Of a DNA stretch of 64,000 nt, positions 33,330-44,652 are shown piece after piece. Position 1 is the stretch's first letter, and each line of letters begins with the position of its first letter. Source of the DNA: Gonapodya sp. JEL0774 (Eukaryota; Monoblepharomycota; Monoblepharidomycetes; Monoblepharidales; Gonapodyaceae); the NCBI GenBank assembly GCA_027604505.1, contig JADIIX010000045.1, positions 1-64,000 of the forward strand, given 5' to 3'. Under the pieces are notes generated by a model. That model had not been told where the DNA came from. It made no database searches and saw nothing but the letters and a program-made list of their open reading frames with translations. A program made the translations under genes and the position numbers.

Positions 33330-33924
33330 ATGCCTCTCCACCGAATCTACTCCGCACCTGGCTTCTTTACACAAGCGGAGAAGGAGATTATAGCGGGAAA
33401 CATCACAAAGGGATATGTTTCCTTTGGGTATGTTTGCGCTGTTCAACTACTCGTTCAGTCGGCCTCTAACAGCGTATCCGGACCCGCACTCAGACTCCCA
33501 GCCTTCTATGTAGTCGTTCTTTTCCTCGATGTACCCACAGAATCGTACTTTGTCGGGGGGAAGACGACCGGTCGGTTTGTCCGCATCGTCACACAGCACC
33601 TTGGTAGGTACCACCTTGGCTGTTTCACGCCTTCCCGGCTCAACTCCGCGATTGTTTGCTCACATTTCGGTGCTCACCGCAGCTCGCTCATTTCAAAACG
33701 TCAAACAGCAAGAATCATCTCTTAAATTTCTTGAAAGTTGCTGGGCGCCTATCATTAAATCCAAGGGTGATGATGTTAACTGGGAGTTACACATTGAAGA
33801 GGCGCCGCGGGAGCTCTGGAGAGAGAATGGGCTTGTCCCTCCTTTGCCAAAGACGCCCGCGGAGAAGGAATGGGTCCGGCTGAACCGTGCCGTGCCGTAC
33901 GACGAGAAAATGAATAAGCTGTAG
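33330..33924 (+). CDS. Tautomerase-superfamily protein (cis-CaaD/Tautomerase_3-like)
   Basis: Three exons (33330-33427, 33494-33603, 33683-33924; introns of 66 and 79 nt) close in frame to 149 residues, the length usual for the cis-3-chloroacrylic acid dehalogenase-like group. The mature protein would start with Pro after Met removal (MPLHRIYSAPGFF), the N-terminal catalytic proline of the superfamily. Other landmarks are FTQAEKEIIAGNIT, GLPAFYVVVLFLDV and, at the C-terminus, WELHIEEAPRELWRENGL. Fungal members are common and mostly uncharacterised; tautomerase, decarboxylase or dehalogenase activity is possible. Cytosolic location is likely, as no signal peptide is seen. It is convergent with the TRPY channel gene, 144 bp from its stop. 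Confidence 0.85.
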
Positions 33925-34068
33925 TTCTTCGCTTTGGTTTTTGTACCATACAAACAGAGTTGAACTATTCACTTTGATAAGTGTCCGTCCTTCTGTGTAC
34001 CATAATATATATGTTATGTTGTTGTTGGAGGATATTGAAGATATCGTCGAGTTCCGTGCAACAGAAAA

Positions 34069-36991
34069 TCACTTGAATTCCTTGTTTTCAATGGCCTCCA
34101 ACCTTCGAAGAACCTCCGCAAGCATCGCTTTCAGCTCGGCATTCTCCCCGGATGGGGTCTCTCCACTGCCAGAGGACACAACTTCAGCAGCTGGGGACAG
34201 TGGTGCCGGGGGCAATCCAACAGACTGCATCGGTCCCCTCTTTGAGATGGGCTCCGCCGTGCGCATGGTAAGGGGTGTTAAAGGGGCACTTGCCCCGCTT
34301 AATAATTGGCCAGATTGATGGATTTTGCTGGACCCGAATGCGCGCTGCAAGACCCAACAGGACAACTCATACAAATAAATTGCCAAGAGAACAGGGAACA
34401 TGAGTGTGCGGAGGAGCCGGCGATTTATTCGCGCGAATAAGACTGTGGACATGCACGGTGACAAAAGCTCGAGGAAGAGTTCGAGAATATTCAGACTTCA
34501 AAATCTTGGCGTTACTCCCATCGGAACCAGAAGCGCATCATCGACTTACGGAGGAGCAAATGGATACACATCTCCGTTCTTTGCAAAATCCACGACCAAC
34601 TGAACCAAATGAAAATCAAACTCAGCCTCCGCGTTCTTAATAATCGACTGGATGGCTTGAGAAAAAAAGGATGCAAGAATGGTCATCAGAACGATTGACT
34701 GAGAGCCACTGAATGTGAGGAACAGAATCTGGCCCCAGATCGGATCGATTCGTTTCGCGAAATCTGCACCATCTCGAGTGTAGGAGAAACCACCGACAAA
34801 AATCTAATCGCAAACAGCAGATTTTGTGGCCCCGGACACAATTAGAGAAGAGCTGTGAGAACGATTCACCCTGAACCCACCTTGGAAAGTTCTCCTAAAA
34901 TATCGAACCACGACATCTGTGCATCTGTTCCTTCCGCAACAGCAAGCGCAAATAAAGCATTGCAAAATCCAACGATGAAAACGATCACCAGCAGTATAAA
35001 CGGGTACGCCTCTGATAACATCTTCTGCGCCCCCATCATTACAACACCAAACCATTTTATCCGCTCAAAAGCTCCAATAAAACGCAGCCAGAGCGGCAAA
35101 GAAAGAAATGCGAGGGTTTCGAGGGCGAATTTGTTGTACAACAGAGTTTCATCGGGGTCCTGAGAATGGTAACTACATCACACGAATTCACTTCCCGATG
35201 ACATATGACAGGGTGAGTGTGAGACAAGAATCAACGTACCCTAAAACTCTCAAAACAAAAAACGCAGAGTACAAAGAATACATTCTGGAGAAGCACAGGC
35301 ATTTGAACTTGTTTCAAAGAAAGAAACAATCAGACTGATTGCATGACCCACACAACGTCAACCAAATTCCACAGTTGAAGGAACCATTTGAGCCCAGCAG
35401 TCCGTAGTGACTCTATTTTTTCGACGATCAGGCCCCAAGCAAGCACATGAAAGGCAATTTCGATTGGTGAAAAACGGTCCAATTTTACTGTGTATGGTTC
35501 CACAAGGGTGAGCAGAATGTACAGAGTTACGAAAATGGTGAGGACAACAACGGACAGCCAATCTTTCAGGTTTCAATTTGCGGTGTTAGAAATGCACACT
35601 TTGCAACGATGGGGACATTGTTAGATCGGAACTCACACTGTAGTCGAGGAACACGCAACTTCTCAATGTCCAACAAGTTATGTCGACTTGCTAGATAGCT
35701 CCAGCTGTCCCGATCCATGGCTGGCCGCCATGTCGAAGAATACTCTCCCCAGAAAAATGCTCTTTCATCGGTGCGAGGTGCCAAGGCTTTGGCCTTGGCC
35801 GTTGCCACCACAGACTCGTTTCGCAAGTCGCGAACGGCCCATTCTCGAAGAAACCGGTATCTTGGCCGGTCTTCATCGTCACCGAGATCCTCCCACAAGA
35901 TGCAAATGGACCCATTCCAAATGGCATGAGTTGTTGCCTGGAAGTCGTAATTTTAGGATCACACGTGAATTGGCACTCAACGTGGCACTTACTTGTACCA
36001 GGGGATGACTCGTGAACGGAAGAGCGTGAAGTCGGATCGCAAGACTCATCGCCGATTCTGATATTTCTTCTCCACTTTCCGTGGCGTGCTCTGAACTTGC
36101 GGGGAGAAGCGGTGTTCGCTCATCCTTGAAGGTATCGTATGATTCAGCAGCAAATGTTACTTTTGTGGCGAGCATTTCTTCCGGAGCAAACAATGCGGTC
36201 TGTGGGCCTGTTGACTGTGGCGGTTCCGACAGGCTCTTTGGAGAGTCGAATCTTCCATCATCAACAAACTCAAACTCGAAAAATAAGGCGTTCGTGAGGT
36301 CGCTTTCGTCATAATACCGCAGACATCGTGCCGCAACCAAGAAGGAAATCGTTGAACGAGTAGCTAACATAAACGTATAAACAAGGAGAATTGACCAAAC
36401 TCAGACGCAGATTGAAACCAACCCCAGACAGTTTTATATCCAAGGTCCACGAGTGACGCGGCGGCAAATTTCGTTGCCAGAAACAGGAGACAGAACGGAA
36501 CAGCTGCCGAATCTTCCCTGGCGATAGGAATTGGAAGGGAACGACTCGTCACTTCCTGATGCACCGAAGCTGTGCTTCGCTCTGTACTAAATCACCATTT
36601 CTGTCTGAGCTCCATCAGAATCGGTCTAATAATCCGCTCGTTCACTTCTGGTGAACCATTCTGTGAGAGGTGTTCGGGAGTTAGCGCGTAAGGAACCTAC
36701 TTAGCCCGTGGATCGTGAAAGTGAGCATTTTTAAACAGTATTTGTCAATTGCCAATCCAAGAAACGGTTTCAAGGGGTGCGAACCTTATCCACGATTAGA
36801 TAGCGAATCTGGTCCGAGATTTCTTTCACATCCACATCCTCCAATTGCTGCTGCTTGAGATATCTCAGCATGTTTTGGCTCTCCTTTTGGTCCCATCTTT
36901 GTACAAATCTGCGCAGCACTGGATGTTTCGGCCGTGATAATCGTGGGGTTCCCGAAGGGGCACGAATGTTTGGTTGAGCCTGCGCCGACAT
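34069..36991 (-). CDS. Yvc1/TRPY-type vacuolar cation channel
   Basis: Ten minus-strand exons (36991-36785, 36696-36596, 36517-36423, 36363-35993, 35937-35637, 35562-35352, 35284-35240, 35172-34881, 34803-34550, 34495-34069) close in frame to 767 residues. The cytosolic N-terminus has the Yvc1-like segments DQIRYLIVDKV, ERIIRPILMELRQ and ATTHAIWNG. Six hydrophobic helices follow, including VVLTIFVTLYILLTLV, YSLYSAFFVLRVLG, LAFLSLPLWLRFIG and ILLVIVFIVGFCNALFALA. A pore-like region and a last helix (SQSIVLMTILASFFSQAI) come after them. The family-typical post-pore segment FAPPLNILELF and a C-terminal coiled coil (AELKAMLAEVLRRLEAI) end the protein. Yeast Yvc1 releases vacuolar calcium in response to stretch and calcium. 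A linker of about 100 acidic and Ser-rich residues before helix 1 is specific to this copy. Confidence 0.85.
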
Positions 36992-37448
36992 CAAACCATA
37001 TAACGGCAAGGGGGAAGTTATAGAAGAGGTGAAAGATGCAAAATACAGCGGAGCTGATCTGGGGTGTGTCCTTTGTCCCCAAATGTGTGCCTGCGTGGAG
37101 ACAGGTCGAGATCCATAAATAATAAATTATTACTGGCGCGGAATGAGTTCACTGGGTAATGGCAGCCCAAGCCTGAGCAAACTTGTTGTGGTGAAGCGCC
37201 TGAGGCTGTCCACTATAACACCGAGGTAATGGGTCTTGTCTAGCTATCATCGCGTAATTCCATCCATGTTATGTAGAGGAAAGCTTTCACATACTGAGAT
37301 GAACCCGTTACTGTAATGATTTGACTTCGTCTGCAGAGGGGAAATGATGTTGGTGAAATGGCAGGACACACAAGCTGTGGTGGCACCACTTTCCCTTGCA
37401 TTTTCTCATTTGTGAGCTCCAACCACCTTGTTCCTTGAACATTTTCTT
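36992..37448. promoter_or_regulatory. Divergent promoter interval between TRPY channel and UTP3
   Basis: The start codons at 36991 (-) and 37449 (+) face outward, so this 457-bp spacer must contain both promoters and leaders. It includes an AT-rich patch near 37115-37130. No specific site is claimed. Confidence 0.45.
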
Positions 37449-40339
37449 ATGGCAGGTGGCAACAAAGGCAAACGGTCTGCCGTCGGAAAAGCAGGGAGCG
37501 GTCTGGGAGACGATGGGAAACTCGGGAACAAAAGCAAGGGAAAGGACAAAGCAAAATCTCGCAACAATCCCCCACCCATCAGACGGGATCGATACGACAG
37601 AGAGCTTCAAGAAGAAGACGAAGGGCGCGCAAAGGACTTTGAAGAATCAAATGGTCTCGATTCGAGTTCCAGGTCTCGCGTAGGGAGGAAGAAACCAGGA
37701 ACCATGGACAGGATAGAACGCTGGGAAGATTTGGGTGAAGACTCCGAGGACGAATGTAAGTTCTGAGAATATCGAGTCTCCACTACACAATTGAAAGCTG
37801 ATTTATTTATGGGTGGAATGCAAAACGAAAGTCCACGCCTCGTCTGACAAAGTACTTCTTGACGCAAGTGTCTCTCGTGCTCGACGTGGGGCGGACGACG
37901 ATGCTTTTGACGAAGACGATGCGGCAGAGGAAGTTTTTGGCGTAGATGATGGAGTGGGCTCAGACGAAGAAGCAGGTAGTGATGACGGGGAGGATTATTT
38001 AGAGGAGGAAACGCCTGACGGTAGAGAGGATGGGAGAACGACGGAAGACGACTCTGACGCTGACGAATCAGATGATCCCTCTTCTGCGAATCTATCTGCT
38101 CTTCAACTATCTCGCCTGGGTCTGCGCGGCGTCCGACTACCCGCACTTGCCGCCACCTCAGACGGTTCGGCATCAGAAGGAGACGACAATGGCGCAAACC
38201 CCAATGTGGCACCGGAGTCGTGGGGTAGGCGACGCTCTGATTACTATGGAGATGACTTACATGCTGCTCTGGTGGCCAAGCGCGAAGCCGAAAAGCAACG
38301 GATGCGAGCTGGCAAGAAAGGCGCTCGTATATCCGCTCCAGAGCTCGAGGATGATTCCCTAGACCCCCGCAAACTTGAAGAAGAAGAAGCGGAGAGAATT
38401 CGTAGTGAGCAGTACAAGCGACTTGAGGCGGGAAAGTTTTGGGATGCGGAAGCTACACTGGGTGTCGAGTCGCTCCCAGCAACCAAAGATGATGCTGCAA
38501 GTGATAACGGCGATGAGACTGCTGTGGATGTCTGGGATGGTGATGATGGCATGGGCTTGGACGGTTCCGACGGAACTGCCGGTGTGCGGGATCCCAATCT
38601 TTTGGTCACATTGGAAAGTTTGCTAGAGGATTTCAGGGTAGTCGCTGAAGGCGTGCACCCCATGATTCGTGGTGTTCGGCACGGGGCGGATGTCCTGGGG
38701 GACATTGTGGCGGACCAAGCTGCCGAGGAAGAACAAGCCGAGGCGACTGCTATCGCTCGAGGAATACGCTTTTTGGAATCCAAGTATCGTGAGTTCGGTG
38801 TGACGTTTGAAACATCTTGCATATGACCCATCCCCATCTTGCTAGACGTATCCCTCTCTTATCTCCTGCACATACTCCTTTACGTTCTCCTTTGCACCAA
38901 TTCTGCATCGTCTGTAAGCGCAACACGCCACCCATGTGTTGCCGTTTTGGCAAAGCTTAGAACTTTGAATGAATCTTTGGAAACTGTTGCAGGAGAGCAA
39001 GAGGACGACGATCTTCCCATTAATGGAGAGACGAAACGAGAGCGCAAAGCAAGGAGGAGGAGGGAAAAAGAGCGGGAGAAGCTTAGAAAGGAGGGTTTGG
39101 CGTTTGTGGTGTCTCGATTGTTGGAGGACGGGACAATGGGGAAGAAAGAACGGGAGCAATTGAGGGCCGACCAAAGACAATCTCGAATATACCAGGACGC
39201 AGACGTGTCAGATGCGCATGATGAACCTGTCGACAGCATCTCCGCAGGATCCTCCAACATTGACGTGGACAAATCTGAAAGTGCCCCCAAGCTCTCAAAG
39301 CCCGCAAAAACCAAGTCAAATAACTCCAAGGCACTTTTATCTAACGGGAGCAACGATTCCGACCCTCCTAACCCGATTGCAATGCCTACGAACATACCCT
39401 TTGCCCCACTCCGAACTTCGCGGAAGCAAGAATCTCATGCTGAAAAACTCGAACGAGAGACACTGGAGGCAGAAAGAGGTGAAAAGCGAAAGAGCTTGAG
39501 GTTCCATGTTGGTCGTGTTGCTCAGGTGGGTTATCTCTCTGTCTTTTATTTCGCGTGCGGTGGGGATTCAGTGAGAGTTATCACGAAACTAAAGTTTTTT
39601 GCTGTCTCTCATCAAGTCCATTGAGCACCACAAGAAGCGTGCTAAGTTTCAGGGAGACGCGGACATTCCTTATCGTACGGGCTTTGCAAACGCTCCGAAA
39701 AGCATTGGTACCGAGAATCCAACGGACTCCGACTTGCAACCGCAGTTGTCAAAGAAGGGTGTATCCCCAGCAACTAAAGACGAGTCCTTCGACTTGGACT
39801 TTGAATCACTGTTTAAAGGAGCTGGGGACACGGAAGACGATGGAGAGTGGACCATCAATACAGGTGATGGACGAAGACGAATCACTAAAAAGCGAAAGGT
39901 CGCAGAGCCCAGTGAAAGGAGGCAGGAGGGGGAGGAGGACCCTCTGGAGTATTACGAGAGTGTGAAGAGGAGAAAACAGGAGAAGAAAGACAGAGGACGT
40001 GAGGACGAGATGTACGGCGAAGAAATGGAACTGGACGATGGGTGAGTTAACTGGAGATGGTCCCAGCTTAGAGGTCTGTTTTCCGAATGTTGCCATTCCT
40101 TTTTTAGCTTCAGCGGCCGCCGAGCACCTAACAGCAAGATTCTTACCAACCGTGGCTTGGCGCCACATCGTCCGAAAATCCAACGCAACCCTCGTCTGAA
40201 GAAACGGAAGCAATTTGAACGGAAAGTTACAAAATTGTCATCATTCAAAAGAGTTGTGGGTGAGCGGAGGGAGTCAGGATACGGCGGAGAGAAAACCGGC
40301 ATCAAAGTCGGGTTGGCACGAAGTGTTAAATTTAAATAA
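37449..40339 (+). CDS. UTP3: U3 snoRNP/SSU-processome protein Utp3/Sas10
   Basis: Five exons (37449-37755, 37832-38788, 38846-39525, 39617-40041, 40108-40339) close in frame to 866 residues. The N-terminus is Lys/Gly-rich and then strongly acidic. A Sas10/Utp3/C1D-like helical region lies around residues 330-480 (LESLLEDFRVVAEGVHPMI and LSYLLHILLYVLL). A basic coiled-coil follows (ETKRERKARRRREKEREKL). The protein ends in the Sas10 C-terminal domain: ILTNRGLAPHRPKIQRNPR, LKKRKQFERKV and GYGGEKTGIKVGLARSVKF. This domain marks a component of the small-subunit processome that helps early 18S pre-rRNA cleavages in the nucleolus. Joining 37755 to 37832 recreates a FHASSDKVLLD segment like that in other members, which supports the splice choice. 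Confidence 0.92.
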
Positions 40340-40461
40340 TAATAGTAGTAATGATTGGACCTCGCATGACTACTGTAACGTGAATATACTAATAATTAGT
40401 CGAGTAAGTATATCCTCCGGCTGGTGAATCCTAATCCTTTGTCAATCAAGCGAGCACGCGG

Positions 40462-41917
40462 ATGTCAATCGAGGTAATCTTTACGGAGAAACACGCTTTG
40501 CACAATGTAAGTCTATCAATGCTTATTTTTCTCTTGTGGAATGGAGTAGGCGCTTTTATCAACATAAGTTGCTGCCCGATAAGCCCCAAGAAGAACTTGA
40601 ATATGGAAAAATAATCCCGTTTCATGAATCACCAGGACGCGTTGCCAACGTTGTCGCTGCTCTCCACTCCGGTGGAGGGTCTGCCAAGTTTCAAATCATC
40701 TCTCCCACTGATTTTGGCATCAGTCCTCTCCTTGCTGTCCACTCGGCTGATTACATAGATTACCTGAAGCATGCTCATCATGAGTGGACAGAATACGTCG
40801 GAGGAGATCCAGCACGGGGAGTTACTCCAGATGTATGGGCGACAAGGCACATTGCCGGAATCGCAGCGAAAGCGCCACCCTCTCCTATCACCAATCCCAC
40901 GCTGCCGCGATCTGTCAAAGAAGGGCTTGCGAGGGCTCGAATGGGGTGGTTGTGAGTCCTGTTCAGGGGGATTCCTGAACCCTAACGTCAATGCAAATCG
41001 TTTCCGCATATCACCTTGACAGTATATCTGACGGGCAATCAATTATAATGGAGAAATCGTGGGAGGCGTTTTACTGGGGCGCTCAGTGTGCACTGTCAGG
41101 GGCGCAACGATTGTTAGAACGAACCACAAAATCACCACCTTCGGGGGACTCCTTGGTGGCGCTGGCGCTCTGCAGGCCACCTGGGCATCATGCATTCAGG
41201 GATATTGCCGGTGAGAAACTGATTGTGATCCATGTTATTGATGACTGGCCTTATTCGCGGCGCCTCTCCGTCAGCGGGGTATTGCTTCCTGAACAACGTG
41301 GCGATAGCGGCCCAATATCTCATTCAGCGTCACGATGCGCGAGTGGCGATACTCGACGTCGACTATCATCATGGCAACGGGACTCAGTCCATATTCTACG
41401 ACAGAAGCAATCCTCTTTTTGCCTCCATCCATGCAAAGTGGGATTTTCCTCACTACTCGGGACACGAAGAGGAGAAGGGAGTAGGGGATGGACAGGGTTT
41501 TACCGTAAACGTTGCTGTTGCACGAGAGGACTGCATTGGGGATGGCGGCGAGCAAGTAGGTATCTAGGTATCTGCAGTCAGCTGTTCCTCGCCGTTCTTC
41601 CTTTTGACCAATTGCCTTTCAAGCATTATCTTGCATTGCTCACTGCAATCATTACTGATCACATTATTACCTACCGCCCTACATTCCTGCTTGTTTCCCT
41701 GGGGGTTGATGTATTCCAGCTTGATCCTGTTGGTGGGCTTGGAATAACGACTCGAGGTTTCCGTCAGGTCGGAGCCACCATTCGTGCCGGCGTGAGGCAA
41801 GTAGAGGCGTTGCTCTCAAGGAGGGTACCCACTCTGTTTGTATTGGAGGGCGGTTACGCAGTTGGGGATATGGGGAGCAATGTTGTTGAAGTGATTAATG
41901 GATATGACGCCGGTTGA
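40462..41917 (+). CDS. Class II HDAC-like / acetylpolyamine amidohydrolase-like deacetylase
   Basis: Five exons (40462-40506, 40569-40951, 41023-41210, 41275-41555, 41624-41917) close in frame to 396 residues, a single-domain enzyme. Active-site landmarks are present in order. CRPPGHHA carries the His-His dyad. GYCFLNNVAIAAQ follows, then ILDVDYHHGNGTQ with Zn-binding Asp and His, VSLGVDVFQLDP with the second Zn-binding Asp, and LEGGYAVGDMGSN with the catalytic Tyr. The N-terminus (VIFTEKHALHN then KIIPFHESPGR) and the compact size resemble bacterial acetylpolyamine amidohydrolases and HDAH more than fungal Hda1, which is longer. The substrate could be acetylated polyamines or lysines. No nuclear signal or signal peptide is obvious. 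It lies 122 bp after UTP3 on the same strand and converges on the carboxypeptidase. Confidence 0.88.
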
Positions 41918-42128
41918 TTTATGTGAGTGTCGACTGACATACCGCGGCTCTCGGTGTCAGAATCCATCTGAAAAGGCAGAGGTGGGACCTATTTGTTGCT
42001 GTTTAAATCACCTTTGTTTTTGTATTTCCAATTGCTTAGTGCTTCGGCAAGTATTTTGTCAAGCTTTTGCAATAATACATATCAAATCACATGCATATGA
42101 AGCTCCCAGTATCATCCTCCACCCCCAC

Positions 42129-44652
42129 TCAGGGATTCACCAACGGGTCCTTCAAGACCATAGGTACAACTACCTTCATGGCTGCCCATATCTCTTCTCC
42201 TACAGGAAGAATGGATTCAGGTGGTAGAATGAAGCCCTAAAAGTGGCATGGGGGGTTGGAATTGCAGGGATTCAGTTCCCGCAGAATGAATCAAGATTGG
42301 AAACTCACAGCTCCTCCCCAGCCACCTTCCGCCGCGCTTGGCCTCAGTTCAATTGTGTATCTAAGATGTATGATGTGGTTAATGCCTGAATTGATCAAAC
42401 ATCTTTATGGTTCTGAGGTAACATCCTTCATCCAACTCACCCGTACACCCTGCCTTTGTTGTCTCGATCTTCCGTCACCTTCTTGCCGACATCAGCGCTA
42501 TAGAACCAATCCTCGGCAGTGCCAGACGCCGCGTAGAGGCTTCATGAGATCTCAGAGTGAGAACAAGATCCCTCAACGTGTTCAGTCAAGCAGTACGATA
42601 AACTCACTCGATCTCCCGTTCGCTCACATACTTCTTCCCCGACGTGGCCCGAATAGCTTCTCTTGCGGCATCGCCGACCGCTTTGAGCTTCGCGTCGTGA
42701 GGCTATGATTAGGAATCCAAAATTGTGTCAGTTCGACAACGTCCGCACATCAGCTGGACTGTATCATGCCCGAATTCCTGTTGGAATCGTTTTTTAGCCA
42801 GGCTACTTACAGAGGGTGCATGCTCGTAGCCCAAGGGTCTGAGCACCAACTGCGAGTACGAGTGGAAGTCGATGGCCAACACAGCACGCTTCATGTGGGA
42901 TAAAAAGTACGAGGTGAGGACTTGGGTCTCGGGCTCGGACAGAGGCGACGGGCCCTGGTACGCTTCGGAGTACGGATCGCGGGAAGCACCACCCTGTGTC
43001 GAGAAAGTCGACAGATTCATGGGCTCGTGAGATGAACTGGACTTCTTAAACTGAGAGTCAAGAGGAGACTAACCGTTCCCCAACTTGGTAGCGTGAGCGG
43101 TCGTTGATTGATTAAGAAGCGAGAGGAGTGGACCACCGATCAGTCAATTGCTGTCGGTGTTAGCTTGGCAAACACAATCATTCTTACGCACCCATCGGGG
43201 TAGTTCCTGTGGACGAACAACCGTGCGAGGAGGGGAAGTCAAACCCAACAGCACACACAATCAAGCTCCAAAATCACTGCCACACCTGTTCAAGTCCACT
43301 CCGTAGGTTCCTTTCACCGGTCTCCTGTTCTTCCTCCACAATCTGTTCTTGTTCCAAGCGTAATCGTACCCATCGGGATTCACGGCCGGGATAATAGTAA
43401 ACTCCGTTTGATTCAAAACCGAGACCGCCCATTCGTGATCAACATCCGCCGCATCCCCGTAAGCCGTGACGAGCCTGTGTGCAAGGTACTGCACCGTAGC
43501 ACCAGCGATCCACTCGCGGGCGTGTATCATCCCTTGCCACCACACCTGTTTGACTCCGACAGCGTCGCGGACTTCCGCAGGCACAGAGCAGATGGTGAAG
43601 GCGGCAAGGTCACGGCCTTCGTAGGTCTTACCGATAGAAGGGGTGAAGGTGGCGATGGAAGGGTTGGCGGCGGCGAGGGAGGAGAAGAAAGTGATGATGT
43701 CTGGATAGGAGTCTGGTAGAGGGAGTTCGATCTCGTGTTAGGGAACAGAGTAATCGTCCGAAATTGCTGCGAAAACATTGGACAGACAATAAGGACGCTT
43801 CACTTGCTACTCACGGTACTCTTTAAACCAAGAATTGGGTGAAGGTGAAGGTTTGGGCGCTGGCCCAGGGAGTGGCTGATAGCCGAGAGAAAGAAAAGGG
43901 AAATCAGAAAGGTTGAGAGTAAGTCACAATTCAAAGGACTGCGCGGTCGAATGGAGGACGAAACCAACAGGTTTGTCTACTCATCGACCGACAACCTTCG
44001 CGTCCTCATTCCTACAAGAGTGAGAGCTGCCCGGCATCAAACATTACAGGGATGGCGCTCAAAGTTGTCCCTTTCTTTCCACCACTCGCTGCATGACTTT
44101 GTCCCAAAAGCTCACCTTCTTTTTCATTTCACGCATCTGCTCCTCTCCAAACAGCCTGATCCTCTCCCCCTCAATAGCCTCTTGAATATTTTCGCTCACT
44201 ACCAGCAGTTTAACCCTTTCATCTCGGTCAATCTTCAGGCTGTCTTTGACAATCGCCAGTTCGTCGACCGAACAGCGAACGTCGATCGCATACGCTCCGC
44301 TGTGCATCTTTTGCACCCCCCACACGTCAAGTCTCAATGCATCCTCAAGATAAAAAACAAGGCCGTCACGGTACGCGCGGGCGTCAGCGAGAGCCTGGAT
44401 GCGGGCGTCGGCGGAGAGTTGTTCTATCGTGGGTTCGGGATAGATTACGAGTCTGACGAGTTTCTCCCCGTCAAAGCGAACACGATGAGATTCGTCTGTG
44501 GGGATTCCGATTGAGCTCGCATGGCTCGAGGGAATGCGCCTGTCGCCGAGGGGAAGATCGACTAGTGAAGATTTTGGGGCTGCGGAGACGCAGGCGCACG
44601 CGACCAGAAACAACAGAGTTGCGATAAAGGCACAAGCGGGAAGCCGGGCCAT
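42129..44652 (-). CDS. Secreted M14A zinc metallocarboxypeptidase
   Basis: Ten minus-strand exons (44652-44116, 43875-43815, 43712-43286, 43206-43192, 43083-43074, 42993-42811, 42702-42608, 42539-42441, 42360-42309, 42236-42129) close in frame to 528 residues. A signal peptide (ACAFIATLLFLVACACVSA) and a propeptide of roughly 165 residues precede the catalytic domain. That domain has MIHAREW near residue 262 (Zn His and Glu), IIPAVNPDGYDYAW, VDLNRNY, IDFHSYSQLVL (third Zn ligand), YAASGTAEDW, YTIELRP (catalytic Glu) and GFILPPESILPVGEE. It resembles secreted fungal carboxypeptidase A enzymes, made as a zymogen and removing C-terminal residues outside the cell. Exons 4 and 5 are only 15 and 10 nt long and encode the turn NYPDGWGT after the active-site Asn-Arg. 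Confidence 0.92.
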
